Positions 7,130 to 12,623 of a stretch of 12,623 nucleotides of DNA are shown here, one piece after another. Source of the stretch: DASTBU01 sp035711845 (lineage in GTDB: Bacteria > Acidobacteriota > Vicinamibacteria > Vicinamibacterales > 2-12-FULL-66-21); assembly GCA_035711845.1 (NCBI GenBank), contig DASTBU010000042.1, positions 1 to 12,623 of the forward strand. The letters are read 5' to 3'. Position 1 is the first letter of the stretch; each line of letters begins with the position of its first letter. The notes under the pieces were generated by a model. It was not told where the DNA came from, did not search any database, and saw only the letters and a list, made by a program, of their open reading frames with translations. Made by a program: the position numbers and the translations under genes.

Positions 7130-7159
7130 CGCGGCCCGAATCGTGAGATCCTATTCATC

Positions 7160-7915
7160 ATGACCCGCTGGCGGTCGCGAGCGCTCATCCTGATCCTCGC
7201 GATTCTGGCAATCGCAAGCGTGTCGATCCGGCTGGGTCGAACGTTTGTGATCCGCGACATGCGTGGCACACCCGTCCCGGGTGCGTACGTGGGGTACCAC
7301 TACGAAGGCACCACGTACGCCCTCGTCGAAGCTCTCAGCTATGACGCCAGCCCGCTGAAACTGCTCCAGAGTGACGCAGCCGGCCGCGTGGTCGTGCCGG
7401 GGGCGTTGCACCTGCATTGGCCTGTGATTCAGAGCCACCCGGCGGTGATGATCAACCTCATCTACGCGCCGACGTTGCACAACGGGCTCGCGTCCGTGAG
7501 GCGCCAGGCCGTTTCACGTCCGTCGGAGTTCGAGGTCGCCAGTGACCGTGCCACGGTGCGTCTGGACGATGTTTCAAGCAATCCTTTTCTGTGGCAGGGC
7601 ACGCTGTGGAATCTCAGTAGCCTCCTGAGCGATCTGACTTCGCATCCGTTTCCAGACGAACGCACGTCAACGCTGACCGGCCAGCTGGTCGAGCATTTCA
7701 TTCGTGAGTACCGGGAGATTCTGGATCGCCACGGCCAGACCCTCCGCCCGCGGCCGACGATGCCGGCGTCCGTGCAGGCGGACTACGAGAGGCAGGCGTG
7801 GCGCGAGATGGTCGACAAGGACCTGACGGAACGGCCACGCTGGGGAGACGAGCTGAAGCGCAGGTTCGCTATCGAAATCGCGCGCTACGAGAAGAACGGA
7901 GCGCGGCGGCAGTGA
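7160..7915 (+). CDS. Unrecognised membrane-anchored protein
   Basis: I do not recognise the 251-residue product as a whole. Residues 7-23 (RALILILAILAIASVSI) form a membrane segment or uncleaved signal anchor behind a basic start. The next part, FVIRDMRGTPVPGAYVGYHYEG (29-50) through SDAAGRVVVPGAL (71-83), resembles the beta-sandwich pattern of carboxypeptidase-regulatory or transthyretin-like domains, where a V-x-D-x2-G-x-P-V-x-G-A-x-V strand pair precedes a GR turn. The C-terminal 170-251 is mostly helical and charged (QLVEHFIREYREILDRHG, DELKRRFAIEIARYEK). I chose ATG 7160 because it opens directly on the hydrophobic segment; the in-frame ATG at 7091 would extend over the kinase promoter. 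The protein probably sits with its bulk outside the cytoplasm. It is transcribed away from the kinase; a functional link is only a guess. Confidence 0.7.
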   Translation: MTRWRSRALILILAILAIASVSIRLGRTFVIRDMRGTPVPGAYVGYHYEGTTYALVEALSYDASPLKLLQSDAAGRVVVPGALHLHWPVIQSHPAVMINLIYAPTLHNGLASVRRQAVSRPSEFEVASDRATVRLDDVSSNPFLWQGTLWNLSSLLSDLTSHPFPDERTSTLTGQLVEHFIREYREILDRHGQTLRPRPTMPASVQADYERQAWREMVDKDLTERPRWGDELKRRFAIEIARYEKNGARRQ

Positions 7916-7917
7916 GC

Positions 7918-7948
7918 CTGACAAGCCGCCATACGAGGCGAGTGTCAG
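7918..7948. other. Hairpin just after the gene ending at 7915
   Basis: CTGACA (7918-7923) pairs with TGTCAG (7943-7948), and CGCC (7927-7930) with GGCG (7937-7940), around the loop ATACGA. An unpaired segment separates the two stems. It begins three bases after the stop codon and could slow or end transcription, but no T-run follows, so a terminator role is weak. Confidence 0.25.
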
Positions 7949-8024
7949 GATCTCCTGGTTACTCCGCAGCGCGTCCAGCGGCTTCACATGCCGCCACCAC
8001 GCCGGGATGACGCTACCGCCGCGC

Positions 8025-8060
8025 GTCTGTTCCTTCTTCCTTTTCCTTCTTCCCTGTCTG
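8025..8060. repeat. 36-bp polypyrimidine mirror repeat (H-DNA candidate)
   Basis: Reading outward from the centre between 8042 and 8043, the two arms are identical in 17 of 18 positions; the single mismatch is 8031 (T) against 8054 (C). The inner 22 bases (8032-8053) are a perfect mirror, and 8030-8055 is pure pyrimidine on the plus strand. The arms share the word CCTTCTTCC. This is mirror symmetry, not an inverted repeat, so it cannot form a hairpin but could form an intramolecular triplex. It lies ten bases beyond the stop codon of the TonB-dependent receptor, in the convergent gap. Confidence 0.75.
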
Positions 8061-8070
8061 TGTCTCGGTC

Positions 8071-10962
8071 TCAGAACCCGACGCGTACGCCGAACCGCAG
8101 GATGCGCGGGCTGAGATTCTGCTGCAGGCTCTGGAACGCGTTCGATCCGCTGTTCCTGTTGCGCACCAGCTCGGTGTTCGAGTTGAACGCGTTGAACAGG
8201 TCGGCGATGATCTCGACGCTGCGCGCATCGAACCGGAACGTCTTGGAGGCGCGAAGATCCAGGTTCCAGAGGTTGTCGAGGCGGAACGTGTCGAGCTCGG
8301 GAGAGACGAGCACGCGCCGCGAGCCTTCGAACCCGAGTGCCGCATTGCGGTAGACCGGGAACGGGTAGCCCTGCCGGCCGAACAGGTTGGCCGCCACGTG
8401 CACGTCGTGCGGGAACACGTACAGCCCGTTCGCGTTCAGCTGCCACTTGGCGTGGACGAAGATGTCGCCGGCGCCGCTGCCGCCGCTGCGCACCGTGTAG
8501 GCGCCGCAGTCGAGGAGCGGCGTCGTGTCGGTCCGCGTCGGGTTGCCGAGCTCGTTTGCCGCGACCGTGTAGCACTCCTCGGCCGCATTGAACGCCGCGC
8601 CCACGCGCGCCATCCACCGGTCAGCGAGCCGCTTCGTGAGCGAGAACTCGACGCCGTTGTACTGGCTGTAGTAGCCGGGATGGTTCGTCAGCATCGTCCC
8701 GAAGCCATTGGCCTCGATGACCGCTTCGTCGCCGATGAAGGTCTGCACGTCGTACGGCTGGCCGTCGGGGAGCGTTCCCGTGAGCCGCGGGCCCGGCCGG
8801 TAGTCCGACGGGCTCACGCCGATCCACGGCGTGTAGTTGAACGTGAAGTTGCCGTTGGTGTCGGTGGTCCGCGTGTAGGTGTAGCTGGCCGAAATCGCCA
8901 GGTTCGGCATCAGCTCGCGGTCGATGCCTGCGACGAACGACGTCGTGTGCGGCGCCTTCAGGTCCGGATCGACGATGTCCACCGAGGCCACCGAGGTCGG
9001 ATTCGCCGGGTCGAACCCGCCGCCGAACGTGATGAACGGCTCGTTGAGCTGGACTTCGTCCGGCTGCGCCAGATGGTCGGCGTTGAGATCGACCCAAGGG
9101 TAATCGATGAACCCGACGTTGGCGCTCAGGTTGGAGTAGCCGACGATCGAGGTCTCGAGCTGGCCGGCGTAGCGGGTGAAGCTCGCGCGGAGCAGCGTGC
9201 GGTTCGACTCGTCGAGCGCGAACGTCATGCCGACGCGCGGCGAGAAGTCGTTCCACGTGAACGGCGCATCGTATCCGGAGAATTCGATGCCCGGCATGAT
9301 GGACGGGAACGCGGGGTTCGCGCTCGTGGAGCTCGGCAGGGCCTTGCCCCACTGCCGGTCGTACCGGACGCCGAGGTCGAGCGTCAGGCGGCCGTGAGTG
9401 ATCGTGTCGCCGACGTAGACATTGAAGAACTCGGTCCGGTCGGTGCCGAGCCCTTCGCGATAGATCCTGGCGCGCTTGTCGTCGGCCGAGTTCTCGAACG
9501 CCCGAATCATGTCACCCGGCCACAGCGTCCCGCTCGTGGCATCGACGCGCCGGAAGCCCCCGCCGAACTTGAACTCGTGCGCGACGCCAAACCGGTTCGC
9601 GAAGTAGTTGCCGTCCATGCTGAACGTGTGCTGGGGCCGGATATTCAGGCTTTGCTGGTAGCTCCCGAACGACTGGCCGAGCACCTGGCTTTCGCCTGAG
9701 TTCAGATCCAGCCCGCCCTTGGGGACGAGACCGAACCCGGTGTTGTAGTACGCGTACCGGCCCGAGACGAACAGGCTCGAACTGAAGACGTGGTTGTCTT
9801 CGAACTTCAGCAGACCCTGCGGCCGCCCGTCCACGTAGGAACCGCCCTGGTCCCACGTGGAGGTCTCCACGTCGGCGATGCCCGAACGCCCCGGAGAGCG
9901 CCCGTACTTCTCCTTCGCGCCGAGGAACCACAGCACGCTGATCATGTCCTTCGACGTCGCCTGCCAGTTGCCCTTCGCGTTGAAGGTCTTCAGGACCGTG
10001 CGGTCCACGAGGTTGCCGGCCGAGCGGATCAGCCGGATGTCCTGATTCGCCCACGACCCGTAGAACCATGCCCGATCGCGGAAGATCGGCCCGCCGAAGT
10101 CCAGGGTGTAGTCGGAGATCTGATCGTTGTGGTCCGCGCTGTCCGACGTCACGCCCGCCGCGGCGAGCTCGTCAGGGACGTTCGATGCTTCGAGCCCGTC
10201 GTTTGTGAAGTATCCGCGCGCGTTGCCTCGAAACTGGTTCGTGCCGCGCCGCACGACGAGGTTCAGCCCCACTCCGCCGGTCGGCTGCTTGAGGTCCTGA
10301 CCGGAGGTCGAGATCTGGATCTCATCGAAGTTGTCGTAGTTGAAATACGTCGGCGACGCGCCGACGGCCGCCATGTCCGTGATGACCACCCCGTCCATCG
10401 TCCAGACCGCATCCTGGGGACGGGTGCCCTTGGACTGGAAGTTCGACTGCTGGCCGGTCTCGTTGCCGGCGATGTTGACCCGGTCGACCAGCACGCCGGG
10501 AACGGTGCGCAGCAGCGCCCACGGATCGCGCGACGTGGGAATCGCTTCGAGCTCGGCCAGCGTGAAGTTGGTCGCCGTGCCCATCGCCTTGGCGTCCACG
10601 ATCGGGCTCTCGCCGGTAACCGTCACTGTCTCCTGCACCGTCGCGACCTTCACCGTGATTGGCAGGTCGATGTTGGTCCCGATCGAGACGACCAGCCCTT
10701 CCCGCACGATCCTCGAGAAGCCGGCGAGGTCGACGGTGAGCTGATACGTGCCGGGCGGGAGGTTGAGGAACCGGAAGCGGCCGTCTGCCTCGGTCTTGAA
10801 CGTCGCCGTGCGATCTGCGCTCGCGAGCGTGACGGTCACGCCCGGCAGGACGCCTCCCTGCTCGTCGTGGATGGTCCCTGCGATCGTTCCGCTCTGCACC
10901 TGAGCAAGAGCGGACGTCGCGAGGGCGATGCACAGCGCAAGCACCGTCATCACTTTCTTCAT
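8071..10962 (-). CDS. TonB-dependent receptor, Oar-like, with carboxypeptidase-regulatory domain
   Basis: The 963-residue protein starts with a signal peptide, MKKVMTVLALCIALATSALA (1-20), cut before Gln21. Residues 25-107 form a carboxypeptidase-regulatory-like domain (GTIAGTIHDEQGGVLPGVTV, GRFRFLNLPPGTYQLTV). ETVTVTGESP (111-120) resembles a TonB box, and the plug domain follows to about 255 (AIPTSRDPWALLRTVPGV at 140-157, WTMDGVV at 187-193, STSGQDLKQPTGG at 218-230). The rest is a large outer-membrane barrel ending in phenylalanine (FGVRVGF), the usual recognition signal for barrel assembly. Two cysteines late in the barrel (in EECYTV and LLDCGAY) could close an external loop. Such receptors take up large substrates or act in adhesion; the substrate is unknown. 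The start has the strong SD AAAGGAGA. No TonB, ExbB, SusD-like lipoprotein or enzyme gene accompanies it. A sigma-54-like promoter lies upstream. Confidence 0.93.
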   Translation of the reverse strand: MKKVMTVLALCIALATSALAQVQSGTIAGTIHDEQGGVLPGVTVTLASADRTATFKTEADGRFRFLNLPPGTYQLTVDLAGFSRIVREGLVVSIGTNIDLPITVKVATVQETVTVTGESPIVDAKAMGTATNFTLAELEAIPTSRDPWALLRTVPGVLVDRVNIAGNETGQQSNFQSKGTRPQDAVWTMDGVVITDMAAVGASPTYFNYDNFDEIQISTSGQDLKQPTGGVGLNLVVRRGTNQFRGNARGYFTNDGLEASNVPDELAAAGVTSDSADHNDQISDYTLDFGGPIFRDRAWFYGSWANQDIRLIRSAGNLVDRTVLKTFNAKGNWQATSKDMISVLWFLGAKEKYGRSPGRSGIADVETSTWDQGGSYVDGRPQGLLKFEDNHVFSSSLFVSGRYAYYNTGFGLVPKGGLDLNSGESQVLGQSFGSYQQSLNIRPQHTFSMDGNYFANRFGVAHEFKFGGGFRRVDATSGTLWPGDMIRAFENSADDKRARIYREGLGTDRTEFFNVYVGDTITHGRLTLDLGVRYDRQWGKALPSSTSANPAFPSIMPGIEFSGYDAPFTWNDFSPRVGMTFALDESNRTLLRASFTRYAGQLETSIVGYSNLSANVGFIDYPWVDLNADHLAQPDEVQLNEPFITFGGGFDPANPTSVASVDIVDPDLKAPHTTSFVAGIDRELMPNLAISASYTYTRTTDTNGNFTFNYTPWIGVSPSDYRPGPRLTGTLPDGQPYDVQTFIGDEAVIEANGFGTMLTNHPGYYSQYNGVEFSLTKRLADRWMARVGAAFNAAEECYTVAANELGNPTRTDTTPLLDCGAYTVRSGGSGAGDIFVHAKWQLNANGLYVFPHDVHVAANLFGRQGYPFPVYRNAALGFEGSRRVLVSPELDTFRLDNLWNLDLRASKTFRFDARSVEIIADLFNAFNSNTELVRNRNSGSNAFQSLQQNLSPRILRFGVRVGF

Positions 10963-11001
10963 GGGGGCCTATCTCCTTTGATGGCATGCCGCGCTGGTGG
11001 G

Positions 11002-11045
11002 ACCGGCTGCACGAATGCCGGTTCAGGCCTGCGCAGCACCTGCGC
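11002..11045 (-). promoter_or_regulatory. Structured leader of the receptor message
   Basis: Two stems lie between the proposed transcription start (about 11046) and the receptor start codon. CTGCGC/GCGCAG (11040-11045 with 11031-11036) closes a three-base loop. ACCGGC/GCCGGT (11017-11022 with 11002-11007) closes a nine-base loop. A further palindrome GGCATGCC (10983-10990) precedes the SD. They could affect message stability or early termination; no known riboswitch or leader-peptide pattern is recognised. Confidence 0.3.
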
Positions 11046-11056
11046 CGCCGAGTGTC

Positions 11057-11072
11057 AGCATCCAATGTGCCA
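11057..11072 (-). promoter_or_regulatory. Sigma-54-type promoter of the TonB-dependent receptor
   Basis: The minus strand reads TGGCACATTGGATGCT from 11072 to 11057. The -24 box TGGCAC is perfect; the -12 box ATGCT differs from TTGCW at one position; and the diagnostic GG-N10-GC spacing is exact. Transcription would start near 11046, leaving a leader of about 84 nt. Part of the site lies in an inverted repeat, GTCAGC (11054-11059) with GCTGAC (11080-11085), enclosing GTGCC/GGCAC (11067-11071 with 11075-11079). Sigma-54 promoters need an enhancer-binding ATPase, which fits the repeats farther upstream. Confidence 0.55.
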
Positions 11073-11158
11073 ATGGCACGCTGACGGTGGCTGAATGGCG
11101 GCCTGGAGTGACCGCGCGCACGCTCTCGAAGGGTTGAATCGGATGCGCCGCGATGGCC

Positions 11159-11194
11159 TCCGCTCGTCACGCCATGGACGTCCGCTCGTCACGC
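11159..11194 (-). repeat. Two identical 14-bp repeats, candidate enhancer-binding sites
   Basis: TCCGCTCGTCACGC occurs at 11159-11172 and again at 11181-11194, so the copies are 22 bp apart, about two helical turns, and would face the same side of the DNA. Relative to the proposed sigma-54 start they lie at about -113 to -148, the usual range for upstream activator sites. The copies are direct repeats without internal dyad symmetry, unlike many known activator sites. Binding is inferred. Confidence 0.4.
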
Positions 11195-11479
11195 AGGGGT
11201 GCCGTCGGTCACAGCGTTCGACAGATGCGGAACGAACGGACAGCTCTTGAAGAGCGTCATCTCCGATGCTGACGCACGTCGATGGCGGCAGGTCCGGGAC
11301 GAACCGGCGGGAAGATCTGTTGAGAGCTGCAGCGCGACCCGTCGGTCTTCAACGATGTGGATCGGCGATCGCGGGAAATCCAAACCGTCGTCCCGCCATT
11401 CATCACTCACGCCAGCGACTCGAGACCTTCAGATTGCGGAGGTCCGTCGCGCGGGGTGAGCGCCGGTCAGCAACCTGCC
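11195..11479. other. Stretch without a convincing gene
   Basis: Together with the receptor control region this completes about 517 bases without a supported gene. Short open frames exist on both strands (11199-11459 plus, 11189-11410 minus), but neither product resembles a known protein and neither has a clear SD. A near-palindrome GCTCTTGAAGAGC lies at 11243-11255. I see no tRNA, repeat array or terminator with a T-run here. It also forms the region downstream of the ABC ATPase, which ends at 11480. Confidence 0.5.
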
Positions 11480-12334
11480 CTACCAGGGCGGCAGCGTCAT
11501 GTAGAGGAACTCGCGCAGGTAGGTGTCCTGCGATGCCATCAGATCGGCCGCCGTCCCGCGAAAGTGGATCTGCCCCTCATAGAGGAGCATGAACTCCGCC
11601 GGGGCGATCCCCTTCTCGTCCGTATCGATGATCTCGATCCGGCCGTCCTTCCGGACCGCACGGTGCGTCCCGATGTAGAAGGCGTCGCGGATTTGCTGCG
11701 TCACGAAGACCGACGTGACGCGCTCGAGATCCCGAAGCTTCACGATCTCGTCGTCCACCGTCGACGCAATGATCGGATCCAGGCCGGTCGTCGGATCATC
11801 GAAGAGGATCAGGCTGGGCCGCGACGCCATCGCCCGGGCGATGGCCACGCGTCTGCGCTGGCCGCCGGAGAGTTCCGATGGCATCCGGTCGATGAACTCG
11901 CCCAGCCCGATGAAGCCCAGCACGTCTTCGACTCGGGCCTGGACCTCTTCCGCCGGCAGGCGCATCTCTTCGGAGAGGCGGTAGCCCACGTTCTCGGCAA
12001 CGGTCAGGGAATCGAACAGCGCGAGTTCCTGGAACACCATCCCGATGTCGGCGCGGACCCGCATCAGCTCCTGCTCGCTCATGGTGTCGACCCGCTCGCC
12101 GTTCACGCGGATAGCGCCTCCGTCCGGGCGCAGAAGGCCGAGTATCAGCTTCAGTGCGATGGACTTTCCCACCCCGCTCTCGCCGAGGAGGATCGACATC
12201 GTGCCCTTCTGGACCGTGAAGCTGACGTCGCGCAGAATGACGTGATCGTCGAACGCGAAGGACACGCGATCGAACTCGACGGCTGGCGGCGGTGTCTTGT
12301 CGTCTGCTCTCACTCGCGTGCGCGCTCCGGCCAC
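11480..12334 (-). CDS. ABC transporter ATP-binding protein, MlaF/Mkl-like, with altered H-loop
   Basis: The 284-residue protein has the ABC ATPase motifs in order: Walker A GESGVGKS (51-58), Q-loop Gln102 in VFQELALF, signature LSGGQ (155-159), Walker B LILFDD (175-180) and D-loop GLDP (184-187). Overall it resembles the ATPases of MCE-type lipid transport (MlaF, Mkl), including the late MLLYEGQIHFRGTAADL (249-265). Two catalytic positions differ from the standard: the Walker B glutamate is Asp180, and the H-loop histidine is Gln213 (VTQQIRDAF, codon CAG). Residues 222-247 form a segment between the H-loop and the last strands. The start is GTG at 12334 with GAGAGG five bases before it. No permease (MlaE-like) or MCE substrate-binding gene is present on either side within the window, so its partners are unknown. 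Hydrolysis may be weak; function in lipid transport is inferred from family only. Confidence 0.87.
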   Translation of the reverse strand: MAGARTRVRADDKTPPPAVEFDRVSFAFDDHVILRDVSFTVQKGTMSILLGESGVGKSIALKLILGLLRPDGGAIRVNGERVDTMSEQELMRVRADIGMVFQELALFDSLTVAENVGYRLSEEMRLPAEEVQARVEDVLGFIGLGEFIDRMPSELSGGQRRRVAIARAMASRPSLILFDDPTTGLDPIIASTVDDEIVKLRDLERVTSVFVTQQIRDAFYIGTHRAVRKDGRIEIIDTDEKGIAPAEFMLLYEGQIHFRGTAADLMASQDTYLREFLYMTLPPW

Positions 12335-12366
12335 GGGGGCCTCTCGGGAGGTTCTGCCCCTTGCCT

Positions 12367-12536
12367 GAATTGCTGCGCGAGGGACGGACTGCGCCCGAGC
12401 GCCTTGACTTCCCCGAGCGCCTTGACTTCCAGCGCGCCCTCCGGGATGGCGCGCAGCAGATTGATCATGATGGCGTTGTTCCGATCCAGGAGTCCAGCCG
12501 AGCCTCGAGCAGGTGCGGGTCAGGTGCGTCCGGCAT
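12367..12536 (-). pseudogene. Broken remnant of a second DinB-superfamily gene
   Basis: From ATG 12536 the reading frame gives MPDAPDPHLLEARLDSW and then stops early at TGA. From about 12488 a different frame gives DRNNAIMINLLRAIPEGAL and, after a duplicated segment, GRSPSLAQQF. Joined, this matches the opening of DinB-family proteins, with a Leu-Asp-x-Trp-Asp-Arg-Asn helix followed by a Ser-x-Ser-x-Ala-x-x-Phe segment ahead of the first metal histidine. One missing G near 12486-12488 explains the frame change. The similarity ends at QQF, before any histidine, so about 100 residues of a usual 150-170 are missing. The ABC ATPase gene starts 33 bases downstream. The frameshift could be a sequencing error; the truncation could not. 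The family match is from memory of its pattern. Confidence 0.55.
12395..12430. repeat. Perfect 18-bp tandem duplication inside the DinB remnant
   Basis: CCGAGCGCCTTGACTTCC occurs twice without a gap (12395-12412 and 12413-12430). In the remnant's frame it repeats six codons, giving EVKALG twice, so it preserves the frame. It looks like a slippage or unequal-exchange event, and lies in the segment between the first helix and the Ser-x-Ser motif. Confidence 0.9.
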
Positions 12537-12623
12537 GCCCACCCCGTTTGTTGATGCGACTCCGTGCGGCCGGCTTTCTCGTCGCACTCACGTAACGGTG
12601 GGCGCCGACAACGAGGTCCCGAA

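Noticed and set aside
7084..7269. Longer N-terminus for the kinase, starting at 7269
   Set aside because: The extra 62 residues are unlike any kinase N-terminus, overlap the divergent gene and lie upstream of the TATAAT element.
8025..8060. Polypyrimidine stretch read as a T-run terminator
   Set aside because: The run is mixed C and T and, on the strand of the receptor message, is purine-rich, so it cannot serve as a U-tract for that gene; no stem precedes it in the other direction close enough.
8398..9699. Long open plus-strand frame opposite the TonB-dependent receptor
   Set aside because: It is antisense to a secure gene; its product is Arg/Val/Glu-rich without any motif. Such frames arise from GC-rich third positions. 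The same applies to 9790-11094, 6310-7146, 3564-4553 and 11357-12595 on the plus strand and 1375-2427 and 160-999 on the minus strand.
11189..11459. Small overlapping open frames on both strands in the receptor-ATPase gap
   Set aside because: No SD, no recognisable family. The minus-strand end (MTLFKSCPFVPHLS) faintly recalls a Crp/Fnr N-terminus but nothing else of that fold follows.

Overview
The window is GC-rich, gene-dense bacterial chromosome. Its gene content suggests Acidobacteriota, probably a Vicinamibacteria-like lineage: a 963-residue Oar-like TonB-dependent receptor with an N-terminal carboxypeptidase-regulatory domain, a serine/threonine kinase fused to a long PD40 propeller region, DinB-superfamily proteins, and a stand-alone sulfite-oxidase-type molybdoenzyme. 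This taxonomic reading is an inference from gene families, not a phylogeny. I see no rRNA, tRNA, CRISPR array, insertion sequence or phage gene.

Layout, left to right. (1) 1-2445, plus strand: a secreted two-lobed retropepsin-like aspartic protease (226-1113), whose start codon is buried in a 13-bp hairpin, then a Tat-exported sulfite oxidase family protein (1297-2445) with its own candidate promoter. (2) 2575-7083, minus strand: the transcription order is PD40 kinase (7083 to 4426), YjbR/MmcQ-like protein (4393 to 4004), AlkD-like DNA alkylation repair protein (4001 to 3222), then a DinB-superfamily protein (3156 to 2575). The first three are close enough to be an operon (32 nt and 2 nt gaps). 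The DinB gene has its own promoter-like sequence surrounded by repeated operator-like words. (3) 7160-7915, plus strand: a membrane-anchored protein of unknown function, divergent from the kinase. (4) 7916-8070: a convergent gap with a hairpin and a 36-bp mirror repeat that could form H-DNA. (5) 8071-10962, minus strand: the TonB-dependent receptor. Upstream lie a structured leader, a near-consensus sigma-54 promoter, and two identical 14-bp repeats at an enhancer-like distance. (6) 11195-11479: no convincing gene. (7) 11480-12334, minus strand: an MlaF/Mkl-type ABC ATPase whose H-loop histidine is replaced by glutamine, directly downstream of a broken DinB-family gene remnant (about 12536 to 12367) that carries a frameshift and an 18-bp tandem duplication.

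How the genes may work together. The receptor and the aspartic protease are envelope functions, as is the ABC ATPase, if it serves lipid transport as its family suggests. The kinase would sense something outside the membrane through its propeller and signal to the cytoplasm. Its operon partners are a YjbR/MmcQ protein and an AlkD-like protein, so a kinase-linked DNA-damage module is possible but unproven. The strongest candidates for something new are the sigma-54/tandem-repeat control region of the receptor, the mirror repeat, the start-codon hairpin, the DinB operator cluster and the ABC ATPase with altered catalytic positions.
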